64,000 nucleotides of DNA from Sphingobacteriaceae bacterium. GTDB taxonomy: Bacteria; Bacteroidota; Bacteroidia; Sphingobacteriales; Sphingobacteriaceae. Of the stretch, positions 9,139 through 17,198 are shown in pieces. Each line of letters starts with the position of its first letter. The first letter of the stretch is position 1. Where the stretch lies: positions 1 through 64,000 of the forward strand of contig CANGZD010000001.1 in the NCBI GenBank assembly GCA_947458875.1, written 5' to 3'. The notes under the pieces were generated by a model that saw nothing but the letters and a program-made list of their open reading frames with translations, did not search any database and was not told the origin of the DNA. Both the position numbers and the translations under genes were made by a program.

Positions 9139-9987
9139 TTGAAAACGGACCTTTTTAGGGGCAGGACGGTTCTGATCGCTACCATGCATCAGAAGGAAAA
9201 GGTGATGGCACCCCCTTTAGAAAACGCACTTGGGCTCACATCAAAATTATGCCCAACGCTCAATACCGATTTATTCGGCACTTTTTGTGGAGAACAAATT
9301 CGTACAGAAAGTCCCATCGAAACTGCCAGGGCCAAGTGTTTAAAAGCTTTAGCCATCACTGGACTTGATTTGGCTATAGCAAGCGAAGGCTCGTTTGGTC
9401 CACACCCCTCCCTTTTTTTTACCAATGCCGATGTAGAAACATTGGTCATGATCGATCAACAAAATCAATTGGAATTTGTGGTCACCGAGATTAGTTTGAA
9501 TACTAATTTTAGCTCAAAATCCATTAACAATCTACAAGACTTAAAAGATTTTGCTCAACTTACAGGCTTTCCGGAACATGGATTGATTTTGCGTAGAGCT
9601 GTTGATGCGTTCGAAGATCAACTCAAGGGAATTACAGATGAACAGGTGTTGGAAAGCCACTTTGATCATTTGATGAATTTACATGGACAGGCCTATGTAG
9701 AGACCGATATGCGTGCCATGTTTAATCCCACCCGTATGCAGGTGATTGCTCAAGCGATGAACAAATTAATTGCTTTGCTTGGTAGTGAATGTCCGCAATG
9801 TCAAACCCCCGGCTTTGCGGTATCGGAAGCTATTCCCGGACTTCCTTGCGATTTATGCGGTTTACCTACCCGTTCAATTTTATATCATCGGTTTCTATGT
9901 CAGAAATGTAACTTTGCGGAAAATAAAATATATCCGCATCAGAAGGAGAAAGAAGATCCGATGTATTGTGATTTCTGTAATCCCTGA
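9139..9987 (+). CDS. DUF6671-family protein with C-terminal zinc ribbons
   Basis: The family is recognisable (RGRTVLIATMHQKEKVMAPPLE at the N-terminus) but has no established function that I know of. The C-terminal 60 residues contain four CxxC pairs (CPQC, CDLC, CQKC, CDFC), enough for two zinc-ribbon knuckles. The start is TTG at 9139, because the next in-frame ATG (9184) would remove the conserved LFRGRTVLIAT strand. It sits between the secretion cassette and tsaC, 11 nt before the tsaC ATG, so it may be translationally coupled to tsaC. Confidence 0.8.
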   Translation: MKTDLFRGRTVLIATMHQKEKVMAPPLENALGLTSKLCPTLNTDLFGTFCGEQIRTESPIETARAKCLKALAITGLDLAIASEGSFGPHPSLFFTNADVETLVMIDQQNQLEFVVTEISLNTNFSSKSINNLQDLKDFAQLTGFPEHGLILRRAVDAFEDQLKGITDEQVLESHFDHLMNLHGQAYVETDMRAMFNPTRMQVIAQAMNKLIALLGSECPQCQTPGFAVSEAIPGLPCDLCGLPTRSILYHRFLCQKCNFAENKIYPHQKEKEDPMYCDFCNP

Positions 9988-9998
9988 ATTTGAAGTTC

Positions 9999-10952
9999 AT
10001 GATCAGTAAAGACATCAAGCAGGCTGTCCAAATTTTAACTAGCGAAGGCATCATTGGTTTGCCTACTGAAACTGTTTATGGTTTGGCAGGAAATATTTAC
10101 AGTGAAAAAGCGATTGCGGATATTTATCGAATCAAACAGAGACCACGCTTTAATCCACTCATTGTGCATCTTAAAGCAGCCTCTGACTTGGATACGGTAG
10201 CTACCGATATCCCGCAAAAAGCTCGGGACCTTGCAGCGGCCTTTTGGCCTGGGCCTTTAACGTTGGTATTAAAAAAGCAAGCTCATATTCCCGATTGGAT
10301 TAGTTCCGGAAAATCAACAGTTGCAGTACGGGTCCCTAATCATCCCGTGGCTCTTTCTTTACTTCAGCAAATCGATTTTCCATTGGCAGCACCAAGCGCC
10401 AATCCTTTCGGTTCCATCAGCCCTACCACTTCAGTACATGTGGAGGATTACTTCGCTGATCAAATCCCCATGGTATTGGATGGCGGAGCCTGTCAAAAGG
10501 GAATTGAGTCGACCATTGTTGGTTTCGAAGGCAATGAGCCCATCGTTTATCGCTTGGGTTCTGTATCTCTTGAAGAAATGGAGGCCGTTTGTGGAACCAT
10601 TCAAGTTCGTAATCATAATGAAGAAGCACCGGAGGCACCGGGTATGCTTGCCAAGCATTATTCTCCCTCTACTAAGCTTATATTGAGCGATAATCTACCA
10701 TCATCATTAGAAGCCCATCATGGGACAAGGATAGGTGTATTGAGCTTTTCAAAGGTTTTTGATGCTCCATCGATCATCAGGCTTGAAGTTTTATCAGCTA
10801 AAGCAGATTTAGCAGAAGCTGCAAGTCATTTGTATGCAGCCATGCACCGATTGGATCATGCAGACATCGATTTAATCATTGCTGAAAAATTACCTGAGGT
10901 AGGCCTCGGGAAAAGTATAAACGATCGGCTGAAACGTGCGGCTACACAATAA
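9999..10952 (+). CDS. tsaC: L-threonylcarbamoyladenylate synthase (Sua5 type)
   Basis: It makes threonylcarbamoyl-AMP from Thr, bicarbonate and ATP for t6A37 tRNA modification. The YrdC domain spans about residues 1-190, with the substrate motif GLPTETVYGLAGN, the KxR motif KQRPRFNPLIVH and the AAPSANPFGSISPT loop. The C-terminal Sua5 domain (about 210-317) makes this the long Sua5 form rather than short TsaC. An in-frame TTG at 9990 is possible, but the ATG at 9999 fits the family start better. Confidence 0.93.
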   Translation: MISKDIKQAVQILTSEGIIGLPTETVYGLAGNIYSEKAIADIYRIKQRPRFNPLIVHLKAASDLDTVATDIPQKARDLAAAFWPGPLTLVLKKQAHIPDWISSGKSTVAVRVPNHPVALSLLQQIDFPLAAPSANPFGSISPTTSVHVEDYFADQIPMVLDGGACQKGIESTIVGFEGNEPIVYRLGSVSLEEMEAVCGTIQVRNHNEEAPEAPGMLAKHYSPSTKLILSDNLPSSLEAHHGTRIGVLSFSKVFDAPSIIRLEVLSAKADLAEAASHLYAAMHRLDHADIDLIIAEKLPEVGLGKSINDRLKRAATQ

Positions 10953-10998
10953 TTACTCAAACACCAAAATAATATCAACTATTTACTAAATTTCGAGT

Positions 10999-11970
10999 AT
11001 GAATTTTGACCTCCTCATTTCCAATTTAACCAATCCGGCATTTCTGTTTTTCATTTTAGGAATCGTTGCCGTAAAGCTGAAAAGCGATTTGGAAATTCCA
11101 CAAAGCACTTCCAAATTCATCTCACTCTACTTGCTTTTTTCAATTGGATTCAAGGGTGGGCAAGAACTCTCTCATGAAACCATGAGTATTGAAATTTTCT
11201 GGTCCATCTTATTCGGAATGGCGATCTCCATTATCATTCCGGTTTATTCCTTCTTCATTTTAAAAAGAAAGTTAAATGTTTATGATGCAGGGGCGATTGC
11301 AGCCGCATATGGTTCGGTAAGTGCCGTCACCTTTGTTACCGCTGTGGCTTATTTAGATGCTTTAAATATAACTTTCCACGGACACATGGTAGCCATTATG
11401 GCTTTGATGGAGTCTCCGGCCATAATTGCTGGTTTAATACTGATTTCAATTTACGTAAAAGGGGAAAAAAGCGAAGTGAACAACTGGACAGTGGTCAAAC
11501 ACTCTTTTACCAATGGTAGTGTTTTGTTGATTCTGGGTAGTCTAATTATTGGCTTTTTAGCCGATGCAAATCAGGCAGAAGGAATTAAACCATTTACCAA
11601 TGATATTTTTAAAGGCTTTCTGTCGATTTTCCTTTTAGATATGGGTATTTTAAGTGGGAGAAAGCTGAGCAGCTTTGTTAAGAATGGCTGGTTCCCGATT
11701 ATTTTCGCCATTTTGATTCCGCTTGTAAATGGTTGCGTTTTTGCATTACTCAGCTCTTTGGTTACTGATGATGTTTCCAACCGTTTTATGTTTGCGGTAT
11801 TAGCCTCCAGTGCCTCTTATATTGCTGTTCCGGCTGCAATGAAATTGGCGGCTCCTAAGTCAAATCCGGGACTTTATATCCCGATGGCATTGGCAATTAC
11901 ATTCCCGTTCAACATTACTTTAGGAATGCCCATTTACCTTTCCTTGATCAATCAATTTAGTTTGAATTGA
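10999..11970 (+). CDS. SbtA-like sodium-dependent bicarbonate permease
   Basis: Integral membrane protein of about ten helices in 323 residues. It matches the sodium-dependent bicarbonate transport family (SbtA-like) through LLFSIGFKGGQEL near the N-terminus, AAAYGSVSAVTFVTA in the middle and ASSASYIAVPAAMKLA near the end. Family assignment is good. The substrate in a heterotroph is an inference. TAAATTTC at 10987-10994 lies 4 nt before the ATG and could be its -7 box. Confidence 0.85.
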   Translation: MNFDLLISNLTNPAFLFFILGIVAVKLKSDLEIPQSTSKFISLYLLFSIGFKGGQELSHETMSIEIFWSILFGMAISIIIPVYSFFILKRKLNVYDAGAIAAAYGSVSAVTFVTAVAYLDALNITFHGHMVAIMALMESPAIIAGLILISIYVKGEKSEVNNWTVVKHSFTNGSVLLILGSLIIGFLADANQAEGIKPFTNDIFKGFLSIFLLDMGILSGRKLSSFVKNGWFPIIFAILIPLVNGCVFALLSSLVTDDVSNRFMFAVLASSASYIAVPAAMKLAAPKSNPGLYIPMALAITFPFNITLGMPIYLSLINQFSLN

Positions 11971-11977
11971 GGGTTTT

Positions 11978-12022
11978 GGTAACAAATATCACCCTCATTA
12001 ATTATTTTAAAGGGTAGGTTTG
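11978..12022 (+). promoter_or_regulatory. Crp/Fnr-type palindrome plus -7 box upstream of TauE/SafE gene
   Basis: GTAAC-AAAT-ATCAC (11979-11992) is a palindrome with one arm mismatch and is centred at 11985.5. TAGGTTTG (12015-12022) is a perfect -7 consensus. The last G of the box is 36.5 nt from the palindrome centre, which places the palindrome near -42, the class II activator position. The same distance recurs at 12864 and 14465. Confidence 0.6.
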
Positions 12023-12042
12023 GCAAAAATAGTACAATAATC

Positions 12043-12837
12043 ATGCAGCTAATCGCTTTCTTTCTCACTGCTCTGGTTGGTATTTCTTTAGGCCTTGTGG
12101 GCAGTGGGGGTTCTATTTTGATGGTTCCTATTTTAGTTTATGTAATGGGGATGGAACCCATGATGGCCACTTCTTATTCCCTTTTCATCGTAGGTGTCAC
12201 CTCTTCAATCGGAGCTTTCACCAATTACCAAAAGGGACAGATTAGTATTCAAACAGCTTTCTTGTTCGGATTGAGCTCCATTTTAACAGTTTTCTTGACC
12301 CGGAAATTGCTGATTCCACTCATACCCGATCCAGTCATGTCCATCAATGGATTTCAGCTCAGTAAATCCTTGAGCACCATGGTGCTTTTTGCCATGCTCA
12401 TGTTGTTTGCCGCAACTGCAATGATCGGGAATACAGGAACTCAAGGCAATGTCTCATCTGATCAAAAAAGCAGTTTTTTCAAACTATTTACATACGGTAT
12501 TTTAATCGGACTGGTAACCGGGTTTTTAGGTGCAGGCGGCGGTTTCCTCATCATCCCTGTATTGGTCTTGATCTTAAATATGCCCATGAAAAAGGCCGTA
12601 GGCACCTCCTTGCTGATCATCGCCTTGAATACACTAATTGGATTTACAGGCGACTTGGGACAATATGAAATTCAATGGACGGTATTATTGAGCCTCACTG
12701 CGATATCCGCATCTGGTATTTTTGTGGGAGGATGGTTGTCTAAAACCATCGATGGAACTCAATTGAAAAAGGCTTTTGGATGGTTTGTGCTGGTAATGGG
12801 TGCTTACATCATCCTCAAAGAGCTATTCCTAAAATAG
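12043..12837 (+). CDS. TauE/SafE-family sulfite/organosulfur exporter
   Basis: Inner-membrane permease of about eight helices (264 residues). It has the internal duplication typical of TauE/SafE proteins: GISLGLVGSGGSILMVPILVY near the N-terminus is echoed by GLVTGFLGAGGGFLIIPVLVL in the second half. The family exports sulfite, sulfoacetate or related anions, or thiosulfate in some members. Its place in a cluster of rhodaneses and a persulfide-dioxygenase-like enzyme suggests sulfite or thiosulfate disposal here. It has its own promoter with a putative Crp/Fnr site. Confidence 0.9.
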   Translation: MQLIAFFLTALVGISLGLVGSGGSILMVPILVYVMGMEPMMATSYSLFIVGVTSSIGAFTNYQKGQISIQTAFLFGLSSILTVFLTRKLLIPLIPDPVMSINGFQLSKSLSTMVLFAMLMLFAATAMIGNTGTQGNVSSDQKSSFFKLFTYGILIGLVTGFLGAGGGFLIIPVLVLILNMPMKKAVGTSLLIIALNTLIGFTGDLGQYEIQWTVLLSLTAISASGIFVGGWLSKTIDGTQLKKAFGWFVLVMGAYIILKELFLK

Positions 12838-12863
12838 TATTCCAATTCCTTCTCTAACAGATT

Positions 12864-12907
12864 GTAACCTTTGTTACCGTTTTAAGGTATTCATTTGCAT
12901 TAACTTG
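12864..12907 (+). promoter_or_regulatory. Crp/Fnr-type palindrome upstream of the HMA gene
   Basis: GTAAC-CTTT-GTTAC (12864-12877) is a perfect palindrome centred at 12870.5. TTAACTTG ends at 12907, again 36.5 nt from the centre. That box is a weaker match to TAnnTTTG; TTCATTTG at 12890-12897 is an alternative. Presumed operator for the Crp/Fnr protein encoded at 13811. Confidence 0.6.
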
Positions 12908-12925
12908 CAGTCTCAATTATTGGAT

Positions 12926-13192
12926 ATGAAAACAATCGAAATTTTAGTGGAGAATATCAAATGTGGAGGTTGCATGAACAGCATCCAATCTGCTTTGATG
13001 AAAATGGATGGAGTAGAGCAAGTTGCGATTTTCAAAGAGGAAGATAAAGTAAGTCTGATAGGCACAATGATGAACCGAGATCAAATCATCCTTAAACTGG
13101 CCGATTTAGGTTATCCTGAAAAGGGAAATAACAGTTTACTAAGCAAGGCCAAATCAATGATCAGCTGTGTGGTGGGCCGGATTTCAGCATAG
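12926..13192 (+). CDS. Heavy-metal-associated (HMA) domain protein
   Basis: Small cytoplasmic protein of 88 residues with a ferredoxin-like HMA fold. The CxxC motif is CGGC at about residues 13-16 (ENIKCGGCMNSIQSALMKM), and one more Cys lies near the C-terminus. Such proteins bind soft metals or carry reactive thiols. In this cluster it could be a copper chaperone or a sulfur carrier, and I cannot choose between them. The ATG at 12926 was preferred over an in-frame TTG at 12905, which lies inside the promoter region. Confidence 0.8.
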   Translation: MKTIEILVENIKCGGCMNSIQSALMKMDGVEQVAIFKEEDKVSLIGTMMNRDQIILKLADLGYPEKGNNSLLSKAKSMISCVVGRISA

Positions 13193-13201
13193 TAAAGTAG
13201 T

Positions 13202-13411
13202 ATGAAAGCCTGGATTAAAAACAATTATTTATATCTGCTGGGCGCATTTTTCGGCGCTATTGCAGGCTATTTATATTGGCAAGAGATTGGTTGCCTTAGT
13301 GGGACCTGCTCAATTACTTCAAAACCCCTGAACAGTACTTTGTACGGAACCTTGATGGGTGCTTCGCTTTTTGGTTTATTTAAAAAAGAACAAACAACAA
13401 AAACAACATGA
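13202..13411 (+). CDS. DUF6132-type small membrane protein
   Basis: A 69-residue protein with two predicted helices and a short Cys pair between them (GCLSGTCSITSKPLNSTLYG). The pattern of a helix, GC-x4-C and SxPxNSTLYG is that of DUF6132 proteins, which recur in Bacteroidota sulfur/rhodanese clusters. The function is unknown. It overlaps the next gene by 4 nt (ATGA), so the two are translationally coupled. Confidence 0.75.
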   Translation: MKAWIKNNYLYLLGAFFGAIAGYLYWQEIGCLSGTCSITSKPLNSTLYGTLMGASLFGLFKKEQTTKTT

Positions 13412-13716
13412 GTTTTTTAAATTTTTTATTTGGCGGCGGTGATACCGTCGATTTAAAACCTTTGATTGAAGAAGGTGCTTTCTTGGTAGATGTACGTACA
13501 ACTGGCGAATTTGCCGGCGGAAATGTGAAAGGTTCAGTTAATATCCCCTTAGATAGTGTTCAGGCACAAATCGGTAAGTTCAAGGGTAAAAAGCATATCA
13601 TCGTATTTTGCCGAAGTGGTAACCGAAGTGGTATGGCCAAAAATATCTTGGAGCAAAATGGCTTTAAAAATGTGGTGAACGGTGGTACCTGGGAACGAGT
13701 AAACCTGTTCGTCTGA
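13408..13716 (+). CDS. Single-domain rhodanese sulfurtransferase
   Basis: A 102-residue rhodanese-like domain. The active-site loop CRSGNRS with the persulfide-forming Cys is seen in IIVFCRSGNRSGMA, and the CDC25-like LVDVRTTGEFAGG strand is near the N-terminus. It should transfer sulfane sulfur between thiosulfate or persulfides and acceptors. It is the last gene of the small transcript starting at the HMA gene, and a strong terminator follows. Confidence 0.93.
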   Translation: MSFLNFLFGGGDTVDLKPLIEEGAFLVDVRTTGEFAGGNVKGSVNIPLDSVQAQIGKFKGKKHIIVFCRSGNRSGMAKNILEQNGFKNVVNGGTWERVNLFV

Positions 13717-13745
13717 TGATGATTTAATCAGCAATACCTCATGCA

Positions 13746-13792
13746 AATAACATGCGGAATATGATTAAATTCGTTTCCGCATGTTATTTTTT
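13746..13792 (+). terminator. Strong intrinsic terminator
   Basis: A 14-bp perfect stem AATAACATGCGGAA/TTCCGCATGTTATT (13746-13759 with 13775-13788) continues into a T run. It separates the rhodanese transcript from the Crp/Fnr gene. Confidence 0.9.
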
Positions 13793-13810
13793 ACGCTATT
13801 GCATTTGTAA

Positions 13811-14446
13811 ATGAACTTAGGAATCCTCTCCCAATTATTCGAACCAGCACTCTTGCGAGAAATTGAAGAATTTGGCCAATCTCAGCAATTTAAAGAGGGC
13901 GATTTAATCATGGATTACGGTAAATATGTCCGTATGATGCCAGTGGTAGTTTCGGGCACAATAAAGGTGTACCGCCGCGATGAAAATGCTAAGGAGATTT
14001 TGTTGTACTATTTGTCTAGCAGTGATAGTTGCTCTATGGCCTACAGCTGCTGTATGGAGGCTAAGAAAAGTGAAGTTAAAGCTGTAGCCGAAGATCAGGT
14101 GGAGCTGATTGCTATTCCGCATACCAAACTTGATGAGTGGCTGTGCAAATATCCCAGCTGGAAAAATTACATCATGCGTAGCTTCAACGAACGATTTATC
14201 GAACTGCTAAAATCTATTGAAAGCATTGCTTTTCATAAGCTCGATGAACGCTTGGTGGCCTACCTTAAAGAGAAAAAGCGACTGAGCGGTTCCACTGTGG
14301 TAAAAGTTTCGCATTATGCCATTGCCGATGAGTTGGCCACTTCAAGAGTGGTGATTTCTCGCTTGCTTAAACAATTGGAAAATGAGGGGAAAATCCTGCT
14401 GTACAGAAACGAAATCAAATTAATGCCCGCTTTTTTTGAAGACTAG
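13811..14446 (+). CDS. Crp/Fnr-family transcription regulator
   Basis: A 211-residue regulator with an N-terminal cyclic-nucleotide-binding-type beta roll (about 1-120), a dimer helix and a C-terminal winged helix (about 150-205, HYAIADELATSRVVISRLLKQLE). The effector domain lacks the cAMP-binding phosphate cassette and instead has Cys74, Cys80 and Cys81 (DSCSMAYSCCM), with a further Cys at 112. Thiols in this place could sense persulfide, redox state or a metal. It lies in the middle of the sulfur island, between two groups of genes whose promoters carry matching palindromes, so it is the obvious candidate regulator. Confidence 0.9.
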   Translation: MNLGILSQLFEPALLREIEEFGQSQQFKEGDLIMDYGKYVRMMPVVVSGTIKVYRRDENAKEILLYYLSSSDSCSMAYSCCMEAKKSEVKAVAEDQVELIAIPHTKLDEWLCKYPSWKNYIMRSFNERFIELLKSIESIAFHKLDERLVAYLKEKKRLSGSTVVKVSHYAIADELATSRVVISRLLKQLENEGKILLYRNEIKLMPAFFED

Positions 14447-14464
14447 AGCCTATTTGATGAGTTT

Positions 14465-14508
14465 GTGACTTTAGTTACCAATGTTTCCTACTGCTTTTCT
14501 GATATTTG
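14465..14508 (+). promoter_or_regulatory. Crp/Fnr-type palindrome plus -7 box upstream of MBL-rhodanese gene
   Basis: GTGAC-TTTA-GTTAC (14465-14478) is a near-perfect palindrome centred at 14471.5. GATATTTG (14501-14508) is a one-mismatch -7 box whose last G is 36.5 nt from the centre, the same geometry as the other two sites. Confidence 0.6.
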
Positions 14509-14541
14509 TTAAAGCTTAATTTATTGTAGCTAATTAGAGAT

Positions 14542-15960
14542 ATGAAAATCGAACAAATTTATACCGGATGTTTGGCCCAGGGTGCTTACTACATCCAATC
14601 TGAAAATGAAGTAGCCATCATCGATCCGCTTCGCGAAGTAAAACCTTATATCGAAAAAGCAGCGGCAAATGGCGCCAAAATCAAATATGTTTTTGAAACG
14701 CATTTTCATGCCGATTTTGTCTCTGGGCATCTGGATTTAGCCAAAGCAAGCGGTGCTCCAATTATCTACGGTCCAACGGCACAGCCCGGCTTTGAGGCCT
14801 ATATCGCTAAAGATGAAGAAGTATTCAATTTGGGTAAAGTAAAAATCAAGGTCTTGCATACTCCTGGTCATACCATGGAGTCGACCTGTTATTTATTGAT
14901 AGATGAAAACGGTAAAGAAACCGCTTTGTTCTCTGGCGACACCTTGTTTATTGGTGATGTGGGACGCCCTGATTTGGCACAGAAAGCTGCCCACTTGACG
15001 CAGGAGCAATTGGCGGGTACTTTGTTTGATTCATTGCGTACTAAAATAATGACACTGCCCGACGATGTGGTGGTTTACCCAGCTCATGGAGCCGGTTCTG
15101 CCTGTGGTAAAAACATGAGTAAGGAAACCAGCGATACTTTGGGCAATCAGAAGAAATTCAACTATGCCCTGCGTGCCAACATGACCCGAGAAGAGTTTGT
15201 AAAAGAAGTAACCGATGGCTTAATGCCACCTCCTGCTTATTTCCCCGAGAATGTGCGAATGAATAAAATGGGTTACGAAAGTATCGATCAGGTTTTGGCA
15301 AAAGGGACCCGTGCTTTAAGTCCGGCTGAGTTTGAGGCAGCAGCCAATGAAACCGGTGCCATTCTATTAGATACCCGCGATGCTCAGACTTTCGCTAAGG
15401 GATTCATCCCGAATTCCATTAACATTGGTCTCAACGGTAGCTTTGCCCCTTGGGTGGGTGCCTTAATCCCGGATATCAACCAGGAAATTTTAATTATTGA
15501 TGAAGAAGGTCGGGAGCAAGAAGTAGTTACCCGCTTGGCTCGTGTAGGTTACGATCACGCCATTGGTTTCCTCAAAGGTGGGGTAGAAGCCTGGGAAAAA
15601 GCAGGTTATGAATTAGATAGCATTGAATCCATTGATGCCGATGAATTGGCAAAGCGTCAGGAGGCCGATCCTTCCATCCACATCCTCGATGTACGTAAAC
15701 ACTCCGAACATTATTCAGAGCACATCATGGGTTCAGAAAATATACCTTTAGATTACGTGAATCAGAACATGTCGGCCATCGATAAAGACAAAACCTACCA
15801 TGTGCATTGCGCCGGCGGATACCGTTCAATGGTGTTTATCTCCATTTTAAAAGCTCGTGGTTTCGATAAACTGATTGATGTAAAGGGTGGATTTAAGGCC
15901 ATTAAAGACTCCGGTAAATTTAAGGTGAGTGATTACGTTTGTCCCAGCACCCTATTGTAA
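14542..15960 (+). CDS. MBL-fold/rhodanese protein, persulfide dioxygenase-like
   Basis: An N-terminal metallo-beta-lactamase domain (about 1-245) has the ETHFHADFVSGH, HTPGHT and FSGDTLFIGDVGRPDL metal-site motifs of the ETHE1/persulfide-dioxygenase group. Two rhodanese domains follow (about 265-365 and 370-470). The first has no Cys in its active-site loop and looks catalytically dead. The second has CAGGYRS with the active Cys. This is the CstB-like/BlhA-like architecture, which oxidises persulfides to sulfite or thiosulfate. It is the first gene of the second sulfur transcript. Confidence 0.9.
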   Translation: MKIEQIYTGCLAQGAYYIQSENEVAIIDPLREVKPYIEKAAANGAKIKYVFETHFHADFVSGHLDLAKASGAPIIYGPTAQPGFEAYIAKDEEVFNLGKVKIKVLHTPGHTMESTCYLLIDENGKETALFSGDTLFIGDVGRPDLAQKAAHLTQEQLAGTLFDSLRTKIMTLPDDVVVYPAHGAGSACGKNMSKETSDTLGNQKKFNYALRANMTREEFVKEVTDGLMPPPAYFPENVRMNKMGYESIDQVLAKGTRALSPAEFEAAANETGAILLDTRDAQTFAKGFIPNSINIGLNGSFAPWVGALIPDINQEILIIDEEGREQEVVTRLARVGYDHAIGFLKGGVEAWEKAGYELDSIESIDADELAKRQEADPSIHILDVRKHSEHYSEHIMGSENIPLDYVNQNMSAIDKDKTYHVHCAGGYRSMVFISILKARGFDKLIDVKGGFKAIKDSGKFKVSDYVCPSTLL

Positions 15961-15961
15961 T

Positions 15962-16519
15962 ATGTTAGAACTCATACAAGCACCATGGCCCTGGTATGTT
16001 TCCGGGGCCTTGATATCCCTCATCATGATCTTGATGTTTTTCTTCGGGAAGACTTTTGGATTCTCTTCAAATTTCAGAACCCTTTGTGCCGCTTGCGGTG
16101 CAGGTAAAAAGGCTAAATTTTTCGATTTCGATTGGAAATCTCAGCAGTGGAACCTTTTATTCCTGATCGGTTCAGTAATAGGAGGTTATCTCTCTGCTAA
16201 TTATTTAAACAATGGACAGCCCTTGCAATTAGCGGAAAGTACGGTTGCCGATTTAAAATCTTTGGGAATCACTTTCGATGGACAGATGAATCCTTTGCAG
16301 CTTTTTGGCATCGAAAACTTATTTAATCTTAAGGGATTTCTCACCCTTTTGGGCGGTGGTTTGCTGGTAGGTTTTGGTTCACGTTATGCCGGAGGGTGTA
16401 CTTCTGGGCATGCCATCACCGGTTTATCTAATCTACAATGGCCTTCGCTGATAGCGGTGATTGGTTTTTTCATTGGAGGTTTGGCGATGACTCATTTATT
16501 TTTCCCCCTAATTTTTTAA
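15962..16519 (+). CDS. YeeE/YedE-type thiosulfate/sulfur transporter, first half
   Basis: A 185-residue membrane protein with the TsuA/YeeE signature [14 protein letters not shown] near its end and further Cys residues at TLCAACGAG. The ATG at 15962 follows the upstream stop by 1 nt; earlier in-frame starts lie inside the MBL gene. In this family thiosulfate passes through the membrane along a chain of Cys residues. The protein is shorter than the single-chain form and is paired with the next gene. Confidence 0.88.
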   Translation: MLELIQAPWPWYVSGALISLIMILMFFFGKTFGFSSNFRTLCAACGAGKKAKFFDFDWKSQQWNLLFLIGSVIGGYLSANYLNNGQPLQLAESTVADLKSLGITFDGQMNPLQLFGIENLFNLKGFLTLLGGGLLVGFGSRYAGGCTSGHAITGLSNLQWPSLIAVIGFFIGGLAMTHLFFPLIF

Positions 16520-16523
16520 GTTG

Positions 16524-16937
16524 ATGAAAGGATTGAAATTTATAATTGCAGGTATCTTTTTTGGCATCGTGATGAGCAAATCCGAAGCCATTTCATGGTA
16601 TCGTATTCAGGAGATGTTTCGTTTCCAGTCTTTTCATATGTATGGTATCATCGGTACAGCGGTAGCCATAGGTGTCATCAGTATATTTTTCATTAAAAAA
16701 TATCAATTAAAAGATATTGAGGGAAAGGTTATTGTGATTCCGGATAAAGAAAAAGGATGGAAGAAAGGGATTTTTGGCGGAACTATTTTTGGCATGGGCT
16801 GGGCTTTAACTGGTGCTTGTCCAGGTCCGATGTTTGTCAATTTGGGTCAGGGTTACTTGGCATTCCTTCTCATTATTGTCGGTGCAACAATAGGAACCTA
16901 CGCATACGGTGTATTCAAGGATAAACTTCCTCATTAA
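16524..16937 (+). CDS. YeeE/YedE-type transporter, second half
   Basis: A 137-residue membrane protein with the partner motif TGACPGPMFVNLGQGY, containing the conserved Cys-Pro-Gly. The split into two genes (this and the one ending 4 nt upstream) mirrors the two pseudo-symmetric halves of the single-chain YeeE/TsuA. Together they likely form one thiosulfate or sulfur channel. The ATG at 16524 was chosen over a TTG at 16521. Confidence 0.87.
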   Translation: MKGLKFIIAGIFFGIVMSKSEAISWYRIQEMFRFQSFHMYGIIGTAVAIGVISIFFIKKYQLKDIEGKVIVIPDKEKGWKKGIFGGTIFGMGWALTGACPGPMFVNLGQGYLAFLLIIVGATIGTYAYGVFKDKLPH

Positions 16938-16945
16938 TTTACAGT

Positions 16946-17149
16946 ATGATGAATAAAATCTTAACAGGTTGGAATTTGATGCGTCTACTTAGATTGCTGA
17001 TGGCCGGAGTAGCAGGCTACAATGCCCTTGTATTTAGAGATCCGTTTATGGGTTTGATAGCAGTATTTTTTCTTTATCAAGTTTGGGCCAACGTCTCCTG
17101 TGGTGGCTTAGTTGCATGCGAGCGACCAGTCAAATCGGATATCAAGTAA
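16946..17149 (+). CDS. DUF2892-type small membrane protein
   Basis: A 67-residue protein with two hydrophobic segments and a Cys-bearing tail (ANVSCGGLVACERP). DUF2892 domains occur fused to or beside rhodaneses (as in YgaP), where they anchor the sulfurtransferase at the membrane. It has the same orientation as the YeeE pair and starts 8 nt after it. The function is inferred only from context. Confidence 0.75.
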   Translation: MMNKILTGWNLMRLLRLLMAGVAGYNALVFRDPFMGLIAVFFLYQVWANVSCGGLVACERPVKSDIK

Positions 17150-17198
17150 TCACTTGGTGGCATAATAGGGTGATAGAAACTTAATTAGTCAATTTACT

